From: Gammaproteobacteria bacterium
GTDB taxonomy: Bacteria > Pseudomonadota > Gammaproteobacteria > Thiohalomonadales > Thiohalomonadaceae
Assembly: GCA_026196275.1 (NCBI GenBank)
Contig: JAPHTQ010000009.1
Span: 70,092-109,596 of the forward strand
Length of the DNA stretch: 39,505 nucleotides
Direction: 5' to 3'
This document shows, piece after piece, positions 23,158 to 31,422 of this stretch. Below the pieces are notes generated by a model, which had not been told where the DNA came from, did no database searches, and saw only the letters and a program-made list of their open reading frames with translations. The stretch's first letter is position 1, and each line of letters opens with the position of its first letter. Both the position numbers and the translations under genes were made by a program.

Positions 23158-23816
23158 CAGTGCAGGCCGCGGCGATAGTTGAGCAGGTGTCCGCGTGACA
23201 GGGTCCTTTTTATATCCTGTTGCGCCGACCACTCCGTCTCCAGCCTGTAGCCGAGTCGCTCCATCGCGCGCTTGAACTTACCGTGATGGCCGCGGCCGGG
23301 GTCGACAATGATCACCTCCACCTCGTCATTGGCGTGGCGGTCGATGAACCCTGCCAGTAGTGCAGGGTGTGCTGTCTCATACAGCAGATCACTGCCGATA
23401 ATCAGATCAAATTTCTCCAGCTCTAGGTCGCTCTCCTCCCACGAACCGATATGAAAAGGCATCGGGGTGAGATCGTTCAGCGCAAGATTTTCCTCGAGAA
23501 AGGTCTCGGCCAGCGGGTGCTGATCGGTGGAGGTGATATCGGCGCCGGCGCGGTGCAGCGCCAGGCTGGCCAGCCCCAGTCCGCAACCGATTTCGAGGAT
23601 CCGCTTATCGTCGCAGGGAAAGTGGCACATGGTCTGTGCCAGAAACAGGCCGGCGGGCCACACCAGGCCGAAGATCGGCCACATGGAGGGCGGGATGTTG
23701 GCGCGTGCCGCCACCCCTTCCGGGTCATAGTATTGCTGGCGATCCAGCAGTGAACGGATATAGAAGTCAGAGTTGCCGATGGTCAGGGTCTCGAATTTAA
23801 CCTGATACTCTTGCAT
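23157..23816 (-). CDS. Class I SAM-dependent methyltransferase (lysine-methyltransferase-like)
   Basis: This 219-residue enzyme has the SAM-binding core ILEIGCGLGLASLALHRAGA with motif I, the acidic end of strand 2 (ITSTDQHP), and motif IV-like DLIIGSDLLYE. The WPAGLFLAQTM segment before motif I is typical of the Nnt1/METTL (MTF16) group that methylates lysines in proteins; the substrate here is unknown. It is the first gene of a coupled pair with the Cys-cluster protein, which could be its target or partner (inference). Confidence 0.85.
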   Translation of the reverse strand: MQEYQVKFETLTIGNSDFYIRSLLDRQQYYDPEGVAARANIPPSMWPIFGLVWPAGLFLAQTMCHFPCDDKRILEIGCGLGLASLALHRAGADITSTDQHPLAETFLEENLALNDLTPMPFHIGSWEESDLELEKFDLIIGSDLLYETAHPALLAGFIDRHANDEVEVIIVDPGRGHHGKFKRAMERLGYRLETEWSAQQDIKRTLSRGHLLNYRRGLH

Positions 23817-24023
23817 GGTCGGTACGCCCTATTTCAGGCCTGAGAATAACTGTTCAGTCAGGCGCGACGCATCCACAAAGAGGCGCAAGGCGTAGCCGAA
23901 GAGGAATTTCCTGGCGTTGGGGGCCCAGTTGCAGCAACCCACGGGAAGAAAAGCTGGAAAAGCCGTCAGTATAGCATCACTTCTATCGCCTGCCGCAGTG
24001 CCTCATCCCGTCGGCGGACGGAG

Positions 24024-24704
24024 CTACACCTGGCGAAGGGCGGTCCAGATGGTGTGACGTGCCCCCTTGCGCCCGGCGTGGGCCCGTACCGTGTGTACTT
24101 CGACCTCAAAGCCGACGGTGCGAAGGCGCTCGGTAAAACTATGGTCAGGACCGGCGGACCACACCGCCAGCACCCCGCCGGGGCGCAGGGTATCAAAGGC
24201 CGCGGCCAAACCGGTGTCGCCGTAGAGCCAGTCATTCTCGCGCTGGGTCAGCCCCTCCGGACCGTTATCCACATCGAGCAGAATGGCATCGAAGCTGCCG
24301 TGTTCACGTTTGATGATGCGGGCGATATCGCCCTCGCGCACGCTGACACGCGGGTCATCCAGCGGATGGCCGGCATAGGCGCCGATATAGTCGCGGTTCC
24401 AGCGCACCACCGCCGGCACCAGCTCCGCCACCACCACTTCGGCATCGTCGCCGAGCTGGCGCAGCGCCGCCGCCAGGGTATAGCCCATGCCCAGCCCGCC
24501 GACCAGTACCCGCGCCCCGCTGCGTCGGGCGATGGGGGCACAGCCGAGCTGTGCCAGTGACTCTTCGGAGCCGAAGAGGCGGCTGCTCATCAGTTCACCC
24601 TCCCCGGCGATAGCAATGGAGTGCTCACCGCCGCGCTGGTAAAGGCGAAGCTCACCACCCTTGCCGGGGATCCCGGAGGTGTCGATCAGCGTCCAGGGTT
24701 TCAT
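24024..24704 (-). CDS. Spermidine-synthase-like methyltransferase-fold protein
   Basis: This 226-residue protein resembles the spermidine synthase family: EGELMSSRLFGSEESLAQLG, then the nucleotide-type loop VLVGGLGMGYTLAAALRQLG, EVVVAELVPAVVRWNRDYIG, VREGDIARI and FDAILLDVDNGPEGL. The usual GGGDGG loop is changed to GGLGMG, as in spermidine-synthase-like proteins of unknown substrate. It lacks the N-terminal beta hairpin of true SpeE, so I would not call it a polyamine enzyme. The ATG at 24704 is chosen because the protein then begins at the conserved part; no strong ribosome site is seen. The gap of about 200 bases after it (23817-24023) shows nothing clear. Confidence 0.8.
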   Translation of the reverse strand: MKPWTLIDTSGIPGKGGELRLYQRGGEHSIAIAGEGELMSSRLFGSEESLAQLGCAPIARRSGARVLVGGLGMGYTLAAALRQLGDDAEVVVAELVPAVVRWNRDYIGAYAGHPLDDPRVSVREGDIARIIKREHGSFDAILLDVDNGPEGLTQRENDWLYGDTGLAAAFDTLRPGGVLAVWSAGPDHSFTERLRTVGFEVEVHTVRAHAGRKGARHTIWTALRQV

Positions 24705-24795
24705 CGTTACACTCGTTTGCTTGACATCGGCATTGGAACAACCTGTTCGCTGCGTGGTAGCGGCCACGTCCGTTTAGTATGAGGCATCTTGCCTA

Positions 24796-25185
24796 CTACC
24801 CGGCAAACCGCTCGCGAAGGTAGGCAATGATGTCATCCGATTCATACAGCCAGGAGTGTGAGCCGTGCTCGTTGGTGATGCGCAGGCAGGGCACCTTGAT
24901 CTCACCGCCGCCCTGCTCCAGCTCGGCGCGGGCCTCGGGGTCCCTCTGCGCATCGCGCAGTTCGATGTTGAGTGAGAGGCGTTTCATCTCACGGCGCACC
25001 TTGATGCAGAAGGGGCAGGTAGCGAACTGGTAGAGCGCCAAATCCTTGCTCTGCTCGTCGATCTTTTTTTGTGTCTCGGGGTCGCGCTCGATCCCCTTCG
25101 GGGTGGTGAGCCGTTCGCTGAGCATCATGAACGGACCGAGGATGACACGGAGGGTGCGGAAGAAGTAGCGGAAAAAGAGTCGCAT
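24796..25185 (-). CDS. Glutaredoxin/GST N-terminal-type thioredoxin-fold protein
   Basis: This 129-residue protein has an N-terminal amphipathic/hydrophobic segment (about 3-24, LFFRYFFRTLRVILGPFMML) that may attach it to the membrane. A thioredoxin fold follows with the redox motif CPFC (LYQFATCPFCIKVRREMKRL), the cis-Pro strand IKVPCLRI and the end YESDDIIAYLRERFAG. It resembles glutathione S-transferase N-terminal domains and glutaredoxins; glutathione use is inference. The C-terminal helical domain of full GSTs is absent, which is normal for this group. Confidence 0.85.
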   Translation of the reverse strand: MRLFFRYFFRTLRVILGPFMMLSERLTTPKGIERDPETQKKIDEQSKDLALYQFATCPFCIKVRREMKRLSLNIELRDAQRDPEARAELEQGGGEIKVPCLRITNEHGSHSWLYESDDIIAYLRERFAG

Positions 25186-25215
25186 GATGGATTAAAACCT
25201 TTGTTGAGTGATTTT

Positions 25216-25334
25216 CACCACAGAGACGCGGAGGACACAGAGGCTGGAAATGCGATGCGATATCGTTAAATCAAGACGAGTCCCCGCTGCTTCGCAAGGG
25301 CCTGTGCTCTGTGTACTCTGCGACTCCGTGGTGA
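25216..25334. repeat. Foldback repeat, CACCACAGAG family, copy 4
   Basis: The left arm begins CACCACAGAGACGCGGAGG and the right arm ends CTCTGCGACTCCGTGGTGA. The copy lies just upstream of the thioredoxin-fold gene and marks the edge of the accessory region that follows. Confidence 0.7.
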
Positions 25335-25450
25335 GCATTAGATGGGGTTACACACGCCGGGTCTCAATAGGGTACCTGATTTCATTGGAGGAGTGGCAGG
25401 GAAAGCAGGCCAAGTCTCAAGGCGTGAAGAATAGCTGAGCAGTGGAACTG

Positions 25451-26422
25451 CTAATCAACTATCTCGTCGAGACTTCTACGTGGAACAGAATCCAGTTGAT
25501 CCGCTGGGAAACCTAGTCTGAGCAAGATTTGCGCAAACCCAGTCCGGCCAAGAAGGCTTTGAAGCTTGGGGCGTAGTGAGGCAACCTGGATTGGTTGATT
25601 CAAGAACGACGCCTGTAGACCGTTAGCCTGAGCTTTGAGCAATATCCGTTCAAGTGCCTGACCAGCCCCTAGCCAATCTATCACGCTGTCACCTTCAGTC
25701 CCAAGGACAGCGATGACCGACGACTCATCGACAAGTTGTTTGTCCTTCGCGCCGACTCCTTTTCCCAGATCAAATGTCCGAACAACGATGTGCGCTATAG
25801 GAGCAACAATTCCAGGCACAGTTAGTCCATCACCCCGATGGCGCGGATGTATCCAGGCAGCCAGCTCGCGACGCCAACTCGGATTGGACCATTGGAGCAG
25901 GTCGCCTTCGGAAACGATCGCGGCGATACTCTGGCGAATGCTCTCCGACTCAATCACCTGAAGCCAGGCCCCCTCCTCAGTAGCGGCCTCGATTAATGCC
26001 AGCAGTATTGAATCAGTGACTTCTCGCGGTGCGAAACGTTTACGGTACGTTCGGCGCGCCTCGATAGACTGAAAAAGTTCAGTTTCGCCCAGAGATGGCG
26101 ACTCGGTTTCATGAAAAGAAGCAACAGCTAACAAATCTTCATCATTATGATCCGGCACAATCTCACAGGTCATATCAAGGCCCTCATGAGCTGCCGCGAC
26201 ACGCAAATTCATCAACGCACAACCACAACTGATTGTCAGCTCTCTGTCATCCGGATCATTCGCGGGAAGCGCTCGAGTTCTATCAGCGTATAGCGATACA
26301 GTGTTGTTATTGATTTGGAAACGCCATGGCTGCGTATTGTGGCTTGAAGGAGCGAGAACGGCGTATTTTAATAACGATCTCAACCGCTCTGCATTGGGTG
26401 TACTTGATTCGAAGATCCTCAT
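25451..26422 (-). CDS. Acg-like nitroreductase-family FMN protein
   Basis: This 323-residue protein resembles the Acg family: AVLAPSSHNTQPWRFQINNN near the start is its hallmark. ELTISCGCALMNLRVAAAHE, SIEARRTYRKRF and GQALERILLKAQANGLQASF are the usual later blocks. Acg proteins bind FMN deep in a nitroreductase-like dimer but lack classic reductase activity and may store flavin. A strong AAGGAGG precedes the ATG at 26422, which fixes the start. Base composition is lower in GC than the core genes to the left, so it may have been acquired. Confidence 0.88.
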   Translation of the reverse strand: MRIFESSTPNAERLRSLLKYAVLAPSSHNTQPWRFQINNNTVSLYADRTRALPANDPDDRELTISCGCALMNLRVAAAHEGLDMTCEIVPDHNDEDLLAVASFHETESPSLGETELFQSIEARRTYRKRFAPREVTDSILLALIEAATEEGAWLQVIESESIRQSIAAIVSEGDLLQWSNPSWRRELAAWIHPRHRGDGLTVPGIVAPIAHIVVRTFDLGKGVGAKDKQLVDESSVIAVLGTEGDSVIDWLGAGQALERILLKAQANGLQASFLNQPIQVASLRPKLQSLLGRTGFAQILLRLGFPADQLDSVPRRSLDEIVD

Positions 26423-26545
26423 GTTTCCTCCTTGTGCCTTGTTTTTTGTCCGACTCATCAAGAGCCAATCATCACTTCGATGAAGGCGCCACACTCAAGG
26501 CCCCGACAAAAAATCTTGACGGTACTTGCCGCAAGCATCCAAATA

Positions 26546-27358
26546 TTATCGTTCATCGGTAATTGCACTTCTACGCGGAAACACCTCTGTTATAGCAGCA
26601 TGACGAGAAAACATGGCAGCACGGTTAAACCACACTACAAGCATCGCGACGACTACGAATAGCCAAGTGTCGTAGGGTTGCGCATCCGGCCACAGGGGGT
26701 TGATCAGCTGTAGGTGGAACAACGCGGGGAGTAGAATACTGCCGCGTGAGCTGTTAAACAGTGGTGTCACAATGATGCTGAGGGCCATGGTGCCCAAAAA
26801 GAAAGGCGTCACCGACCAGGCGCTTTGCGGTGTGCCGCTGAGCAAGAAGGCCGGGTAATGCCAGAGCGCCCAAACAACACCTAGCACCAGTGCTGCCCAG
26901 ATGGGTGTCATCCGACGCTGTAGCAGCGGAAGCGCCAAACCACGCCAACCAATTTCCTCAACGGGTCCCTTGATCGCCATGAGAAGTAGAGCCAGCAGGT
27001 AGGCCTGTACCGAGGCGAAGGGAAACAGACTGTCGTATTCGTTTTCTTTTAACAAAGCCGATACATAGAATACCAACGGTATGATGACTAATATCAGGGC
27101 ATACCAATAGCGTGTCGCCCGCCACAGCAACAGCCGTGAAAGAAAACGCCCCACCCCGACAAAACCGTGCCGATAGAGGACCAGGGTCAACGCAGCGATG
27201 GCCGGTGCATAGACCGCAAGATGGAATAATGGATGTTCACCCGTAAGATTTCCGAATAACCGGACCATCCTGTCTGGAACAAATATATAGAGCCCGAGAA
27301 TGCCCCATGCGATCACAAAGGTCATCGAGAAGAACGGGACCAGGTCACGTTGGTGCAT
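26546..27358 (-). CDS. CPBP family intramembrane metalloprotease
   Basis: This 270-residue multi-pass membrane protein has the CPBP (Abi/CAAX protease) motifs: EEIGWRG (Glu134-Glu135, Arg139) and, further on, the zinc-type His in WALWHYPAFL (His167). At least six hydrophobic segments are visible. Members cleave prenylated proteins or bacteriocin-like peptides, and some give self-immunity. The ATG at 27358 has AAGGA about 8 bases upstream. It follows the DUF6544 gene and a short remnant on the same strand. Confidence 0.87.
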   Translation of the reverse strand: MHQRDLVPFFSMTFVIAWGILGLYIFVPDRMVRLFGNLTGEHPLFHLAVYAPAIAALTLVLYRHGFVGVGRFLSRLLLWRATRYWYALILVIIPLVFYVSALLKENEYDSLFPFASVQAYLLALLLMAIKGPVEEIGWRGLALPLLQRRMTPIWAALVLGVVWALWHYPAFLLSGTPQSAWSVTPFFLGTMALSIIVTPLFNSSRGSILLPALFHLQLINPLWPDAQPYDTWLFVVVAMLVVWFNRAAMFSRHAAITEVFPRRSAITDER

Positions 27359-27369
27359 ATCAGAAATCC

Positions 27370-27465
27370 TTACGGGTGTGGTTTGATCTCGATATCGGGA
27401 GCTTTCCTTTTTTGCCACAGCCCGATCAGCAGGAGCGCGACAAAGAGATTGCCGACGGCGTGCAC
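27370..27465 (-). pseudogene. Possible remnant of a small membrane protein (DUF2231-like)
   Basis: Just after the DUF6544 stop codon and in the same frame, 31 codons read from GTG as a membrane-like stretch, VHAVGNLFVALLLIGLWQKR, then a charged tail and a stop. The HAVGNLFVALLL part recalls helices of DUF2231 membrane proteins. It is too short to be a whole member, so a decayed fragment is more likely than a real small gene. The resemblance is weak. Confidence 0.25.
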
Positions 27466-27468
27466 GGA

Positions 27469-28302
27469 TCAGCCATGAGGAAAATCGATATCGGTTACAT
27501 TCACTACAAAGAACGGAAAGTACTGTTCTGTACCGAACCCGTTGCCGGCTTCAACGTGTGTGGGCAAGCGGAATCCGGCAAACTTCCTAAACTCCGAGAG
27601 ATACCCCCCGAACGGTTGCAGCCGGTGTCGTTTCTCAGCATTGGCATTACTCCATCGCTCAAAACAGACCTTGATTGGCTGACCATCCGGCGCCACCGTG
27701 ACATCGACGGACTGAGAAAGGCCTTGATAGCTTACGGTGAGTCGGGCGCAATCCTTACCCACAGACTTCCACTCAACACCCGGGCCAGGTAAAACTGCTG
27801 CAGGTGTCCAGAAAACGGCCTCGGCCACATAGCGCCCAAAAGCCGAGCGCGTATGATCCGGATCCCCGCCCATTCGTGCGATAGGTATCAAGCCCATCAT
27901 CCAGAACCGTGTCCAGCGATCGCTGTCCGATCCGGACAGACTCATCAGGCCCTGCCGTGCACGCATTTTCCACACAAATCCTGCTGGCATGGCAAGGGTC
28001 TGAAGCGCCCTCATGTCGAGATACTTGGGTTTGGCCTTGTTCCCCATACCAAACTGTCCTGCCATAGTGATTTTGGCCACCGTGTAGAGAGGTGTGCCCG
28101 GTTCAATCGCGTAGAGAAAATAACGCCGTGCGGGATCGGGCAGATTGTCAAGCATCGTGGGATCGAACCGTGCAGGCCTTGGCGGCTGCATGGATACAAG
28201 CCTTTCCATGGCATCGTGATCAGCCCTGTGATCAAGACACCGCCAAGCAAGAAGCGTCAATGCGCCCAGAAAAGAGGATGTAAGAAGAAAAGCCATCAGC
28301 AT
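27469..28302 (-). CDS. DUF6544 family protein
   Basis: This 277-residue protein has an N-terminal membrane segment (about 3-20, MAFLLTSSFLGALTLLAW). A large soluble domain follows that matches DUF6544 (formerly DUF6920): LPDPARRYFLYAIEPGTPLY, then MGLIPIARMGGDPDHTRSAF and the end GFRLPTHVEAGNGFGTEQYF. The function of the family is not known; such genes often sit near membrane proteases or transporters. It is the first gene of a minus-strand group with the CPBP gene. Confidence 0.8.
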   Translation of the reverse strand: MLMAFLLTSSFLGALTLLAWRCLDHRADHDAMERLVSMQPPRPARFDPTMLDNLPDPARRYFLYAIEPGTPLYTVAKITMAGQFGMGNKAKPKYLDMRALQTLAMPAGFVWKMRARQGLMSLSGSDSDRWTRFWMMGLIPIARMGGDPDHTRSAFGRYVAEAVFWTPAAVLPGPGVEWKSVGKDCARLTVSYQGLSQSVDVTVAPDGQPIKVCFERWSNANAEKRHRLQPFGGYLSEFRKFAGFRLPTHVEAGNGFGTEQYFPFFVVNVTDIDFPHG

Positions 28303-28662
28303 GATTCAGACTCTTAATGAACTGCTTGCACGATTATGGCCTCTTATGAGAAAAGCGCCTTGTGACGCTCTGTATTTGTGGACCGGACAAATCATCCTCT
28401 TCAGAAAATGATAATTAGGTCAGTCCTGTAGCTCGAAGTGACGTGCTTAGCGTTTATGCCTGCTCCTGACAACTAGGAAGTCTGTTCCTGGCTGTGTCCA
28501 GCCTAAACCTTGTAGTTATCCGCATCGGATCAAGGTGAGGGCTGCTATGCGACCTAAGCGGACTTCATGACACTCTTCGGAAGGCGTCCGCTAGTGAACA
28601 GCGAGCGGGCATTAAAGTTTCATCTGACCCCACTTATTGCAAGCTCAGTGCCGCATCCAGTC
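28303..28662. other. Gene-poor stretch with no clear feature
   Basis: I see no convincing coding frame, RNA gene or terminator in these 360 bases. Short frames across it have atypical residues and no ribosome site. Confidence 0.5.
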
Positions 28663-28799
28663 GTAGGATGGGCAAAGGAGCGAGAGCGACGTGCCCATCA
28701 AACTCAGGTACGTGATGTAGGTTGGGCTGAGGGACGAAGCCCAACATTATCCTTCCATTGCGATGAGCGTTGGGTTTCGTTCCTCAACCCAACCTACGC
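28663..28799. repeat. Cluster of three short palindromic repeats
   Basis: GATGGGCA (28667-28674) pairs with TGCCCATC (28692-28699). A second unit, TGTAGGTTGGGCTGAGGGAC (28716-), recurs in inverted form at 28768-28799 (CGTAGGTTGGGTTGAGGAAC on the other strand). These are common intergenic repeat types in gammaproteobacteria. Confidence 0.65.
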
Positions 28800-28816
28800 G
28801 CTCAGTGTGGCGGCTA

Positions 28817-29101
28817 TCAATTCCTTTCGTTTTCTTTGTTGTGCCAAACCCGCAATATGTAGATCACTTCATCGGCGATGAGGTAACGCACCGTATAGTT
28901 GCTGATATAAAGATCGCGGATTTGTTCCGGGTTAGGCGCCTTCAAAACGGGTAGACCAATTTCTGGAAATTGCTTTAGCTTATCGATGCCCTCTTGTAGA
29001 TCAATCGCTATTCGGCGTGCTGCGAAAGGGCTTTTAACCTCCACAAATTCCACCACTCTTTGGAGGACATCGATAGACTCCGGTGAGTATCTTACCCTCA
29101 T
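28817..29101 (-). CDS. ParE/RelE-type toxin
   Basis: This 94-residue toxin has the ParE/RelE fold order: SIDVLQRVVEFVEVKSPFAA, ARRIAIDLQEGIDKLKQFPE, then NYTVRYLIADEVIYILRVWH near the end. PEIGLPV and YTVRYLI are typical of the ParE group, whose members poison DNA gyrase; RelE members cut mRNA. Which target applies here is not certain. Its ATG overlaps the antitoxin stop codon (ATGA at 29098-29101), the usual coupling. It is probably active, with full length and no frameshift. Confidence 0.88.
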   Translation of the reverse strand: MRVRYSPESIDVLQRVVEFVEVKSPFAARRIAIDLQEGIDKLKQFPEIGLPVLKAPNPEQIRDLYISNYTVRYLIADEVIYILRVWHNKENERN

Positions 29102-29364
29102 GATTCCGGTGGCGATTTACGATCAGCGCTACCCCAGCTATTCAGCCAGGCATTCACATCCTCTTCATCAATGGATTTACCCGCCTTTATGGATTCAAGC
29201 GCTTCGAGGGTGTCCTGCCACCTCGAATCTTCCATAGACTGCCTCGCGATAAACTCCTTAATTGCTTGATTTATAAGGTAGTTCTTGCTCCTATCAAGCT
29301 TTTTCGAAAGAGCCTCCAGGGGAATTTCCATATCGTCAGTGATTCGAATACTCGTAATGCCCAT
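29098..29364 (-). CDS. Ribbon-helix-helix antitoxin (CopG/ParD-like)
   Basis: This 88-residue antitoxin has an N-terminal ribbon-helix-helix DNA-binding domain (ITSIRITDDMEIPLEALSKK, then LDRSKNYLINQAIKEFIARQ) and an acidic C-terminal part (SIDEEDVNAWLNSW) that would wrap the toxin. The ATG at 29364 is used because GAGG lies 8 bases upstream; a GTG at 29373 is also open. It should repress its own promoter, and an 11-base palindrome lies 24 bases upstream. Confidence 0.88.
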   Translation of the reverse strand: MGITSIRITDDMEIPLEALSKKLDRSKNYLINQAIKEFIARQSMEDSRWQDTLEALESIKAGKSIDEEDVNAWLNSWGSADRKSPPES

Positions 29365-29387
29365 GAACCCCACCTCGGTGTAGTGAT

Positions 29388-29398
29388 ATGTATTACAT
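29388..29398. promoter_or_regulatory. Operator candidate of the toxin-antitoxin pair
   Basis: ATGTA-T-TACAT is a perfect palindrome 24 bases before the antitoxin start codon. Ribbon-helix-helix antitoxins bind such short palindromes. Confidence 0.4.
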
Positions 29399-29483
29399 GT
29401 TAGTACGCTGAGTGGGTATGGTCTAGAGGAACTGAAAACGCCGGCACTCAGCCGCTGAAAACACCGAGTCGAGGAAGGGCTAC

Positions 29484-29666
29484 ATGTCTAGCGTCCATGC
29501 TCCGCATTATCGCGAGCTGTTTACTCTGGCCCCATTGCTGTGGTCTGCTATTTATCTGGGGTTGAGAGTGGCCAGCGATAGGCGATTTGAATTCACCCTA
29601 AGTGAGCTCAGACCAATTGTGCGCAGTCTTCATGAATGCATCCTGAAACATGGCGACGGCTGGTAA
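29484..29666 (+). CDS. Small hypothetical protein, doubtful
   Basis: A 60-codon frame with AGGAAGGG before its ATG reads MSSVHAPHYRELFTLAPLLW and continues with a helical part (SELRPIVRSLHECILKHG). It is the only plausible gene on the plus strand here. I know no family, and it may be spurious or a fragment. The rest of the gap 29374-29739 holds the palindrome at 29388 and nothing else I can name. Confidence 0.3.
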   Translation: MSSVHAPHYRELFTLAPLLWSAIYLGLRVASDRRFEFTLSELRPIVRSLHECILKHGDGW

Positions 29667-29739
29667 ATTCGTGGGGATCCCTCAGATACTGTCCCCGGAA
29701 TTGCCGCTTGTTACATCTTCTTTGTTGGATCATTTGTTG

Positions 29740-30225
29740 TTAACTGGTGATGCCTAACACGGCTTCAACGTTAGCGATTACTGTTCGTGTTAATGGGTAT
29801 TTTTGACAGAGCTCATGGAAGGTGAGGTTGAGACTTCCTTTCTTATGAACGACTGCATGCCGAGCCTTCATAAGTGAGTCCCAAGCTGCGTGCTCTGGAG
29901 AATTCTCGATATTGTCCATAAACGATACCTTGTATGTTCCGTCAAAACGGTTAAGAGTTTCGCTTATCTTGGATAGGTCCGGGCTCCTAAATTTTTGGGA
30001 AAGAGTTTTCTTTATATAGTTGGCGGCATGTGCATCGCCACATATGTCTGCTCTCCTAAAAAATACTGACTCTAAATAATCCTCATACTCCGCGACTATT
30101 AAGACAACCAATCCGGCAACTATGTATGTTTCAAGTTCTTTGTCTCGAATGTTGGTCGGATCCAGCGACTGAACGTGCTGCTTGCATATTTCTATTGCGT
30201 TATCTATCCGTTGATAAATATTCAT
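29740..30225 (-). CDS. HEPN-domain protein (predicted ribonuclease or its partner)
   Basis: This 161-residue all-helical protein carries the HEPN active-site motif Rx4H: Arg122-HAVV-His127 (SLMKARHAVVHKKGSLN). It also has conserved acidic residues in the first helices (LIVAEYEDYLESVFFRRADI), as in RiboL-PSP/MAE_28990-type HEPN proteins. HEPN domains with this motif are metal-independent RNases in many toxin and defence systems. Its ATG overlaps the DUF262 stop codon (ATGA at 30222-30225), so the two act together. The gene is AT-rich compared with the core genes in the window. Confidence 0.8.
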   Translation of the reverse strand: MNIYQRIDNAIEICKQHVQSLDPTNIRDKELETYIVAGLVVLIVAEYEDYLESVFFRRADICGDAHAANYIKKTLSQKFRSPDLSKISETLNRFDGTYKVSFMDNIENSPEHAAWDSLMKARHAVVHKKGSLNLTFHELCQKYPLTRTVIANVEAVLGITS

Positions 30226-31307
30226 TGCACCAAATACTGTTTCGCAAGGCTCATTCTTAGCTCTACAATAGACTCGTCGGCCGTGGCTCCACGTACACCC
30301 TTGATGAAATCTTGGTCGCTCTTTAGGTTAGAGAATCTTTGATTTAGGTCTTCTGGGAATCCGTTCAAGGCCAACACTGTAAAGGTCGAATCAAATACAG
30401 CTACGTTTAATCCTGACCATATGTGGAATGGTTTGTCGCCGAGATGCTCTACAATATTGTCGCAAGTTGTTTTGAATAAATTGTCAAATTTTTCGGCTTT
30501 TTTGAGGCTGATATGTTGATTTTCCCGCATGTAGTTAGACATAAAGTCTTTTATGGGTCGCTCATAATTATGACCATTCTCAAAAAACGAAAAGAATCTA
30601 AGGATCAATTCAACATCCTTCTGACGCTTATGAGGGATGTCGCTGCCAAATATTTTTCTCCAGTTGTCGTATTGATTTAGTGTACACAACAGATTGTTGA
30701 ATTCACCGTGATAGACGCAATTCCTTATCTCTTGGCCAACTAATTGTGTCCCGCCAGTATTTAGTCGCTCAAAAATGTGGTAGACGCTAGTGTTTCCATT
30801 TGGGGTTAGTTGTTTGACAACAAATGCACGAAGAACGCTATCATTTAGCTTATTGAATGCGGCCTGATCTGATTCTTCTAGCTCGGCGTATGTCTTGTTG
30901 TAATATGGGCTTTTTTCATTTAATCCTGTAAGCCTGAAGACCTTTCTTCGTCCTTTTTGATCTGGTTCACCAAAATACCCATCAAAGAAATACACGACCG
31001 ACATCAGTCGTTGTTGTCCGTCAATTACAAGTTGTTCATTGTTTACCTCGTCAGTAAACAAGAATATTGCTGGGACAGGCAAGCCAAGCAGGAACGACTC
31101 AATGAGGCGACTAGCTTGTTTTATGGTCCATACAAAGTTTCGCTGAAATCCTGGGATAGTCATTGAGCCTTTTCTAAACTTTGAAACTAGACCTTCTAAA
31201 GTGAAGTCTGCAGGATAAGTGATTACTTCATAGGTGGAAGGGGTAGATTCTAAATCGAGCTCTTCGCTCTCTATTTCTTCTAGTCCTTCGTTGTAGTCGG
31301 ATGTCAT
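30222..31307 (-). CDS. DUF262 domain protein (GmrSD N-terminal-like)
   Basis: This 361-residue protein has the DUF262 (ParB-like) core: LVSKFRKGSMTIPGFQRNFV near residue 50, SFLLGLPVPAIFLF, and EQLVIDGQQRLMSVVYFF with the DGQQR motif (96-100). DUF262 forms the first half of GmrSD, an enzyme that uses nucleotides to cut modified phage DNA; the second half (DUF1524 HNH nuclease) is absent here, and the overlapping HEPN gene takes its place. So a sensor/switch role that controls the HEPN protein is likely (inference). An acidic N-terminal tail (EGLEEIESEELDLE) precedes the domain. The gene is AT-rich. Confidence 0.88.
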   Translation of the reverse strand: MTSDYNEGLEEIESEELDLESTPSTYEVITYPADFTLEGLVSKFRKGSMTIPGFQRNFVWTIKQASRLIESFLLGLPVPAIFLFTDEVNNEQLVIDGQQRLMSVVYFFDGYFGEPDQKGRRKVFRLTGLNEKSPYYNKTYAELEESDQAAFNKLNDSVLRAFVVKQLTPNGNTSVYHIFERLNTGGTQLVGQEIRNCVYHGEFNNLLCTLNQYDNWRKIFGSDIPHKRQKDVELILRFFSFFENGHNYERPIKDFMSNYMRENQHISLKKAEKFDNLFKTTCDNIVEHLGDKPFHIWSGLNVAVFDSTFTVLALNGFPEDLNQRFSNLKSDQDFIKGVRGATADESIVELRMSLAKQYLVQ

Positions 31308-31422
31308 ATTTTTCTCTTTTACTTAGTGTTGGAGGGTGTGCATTAGTCAGCTAGCTACCAAACTCGAAACGTCGAGATCTGCAACGTTACCCTAAATCTG
31401 GTGAAGCGCCTTCGTTGGACGG

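Noticed and set aside
28567-28881. A 104-codon open frame before the toxin gene on the opposite strand
   Set aside because: It runs through palindromic repeats and into the toxin gene antisense; no ribosome site or recognisable domain.
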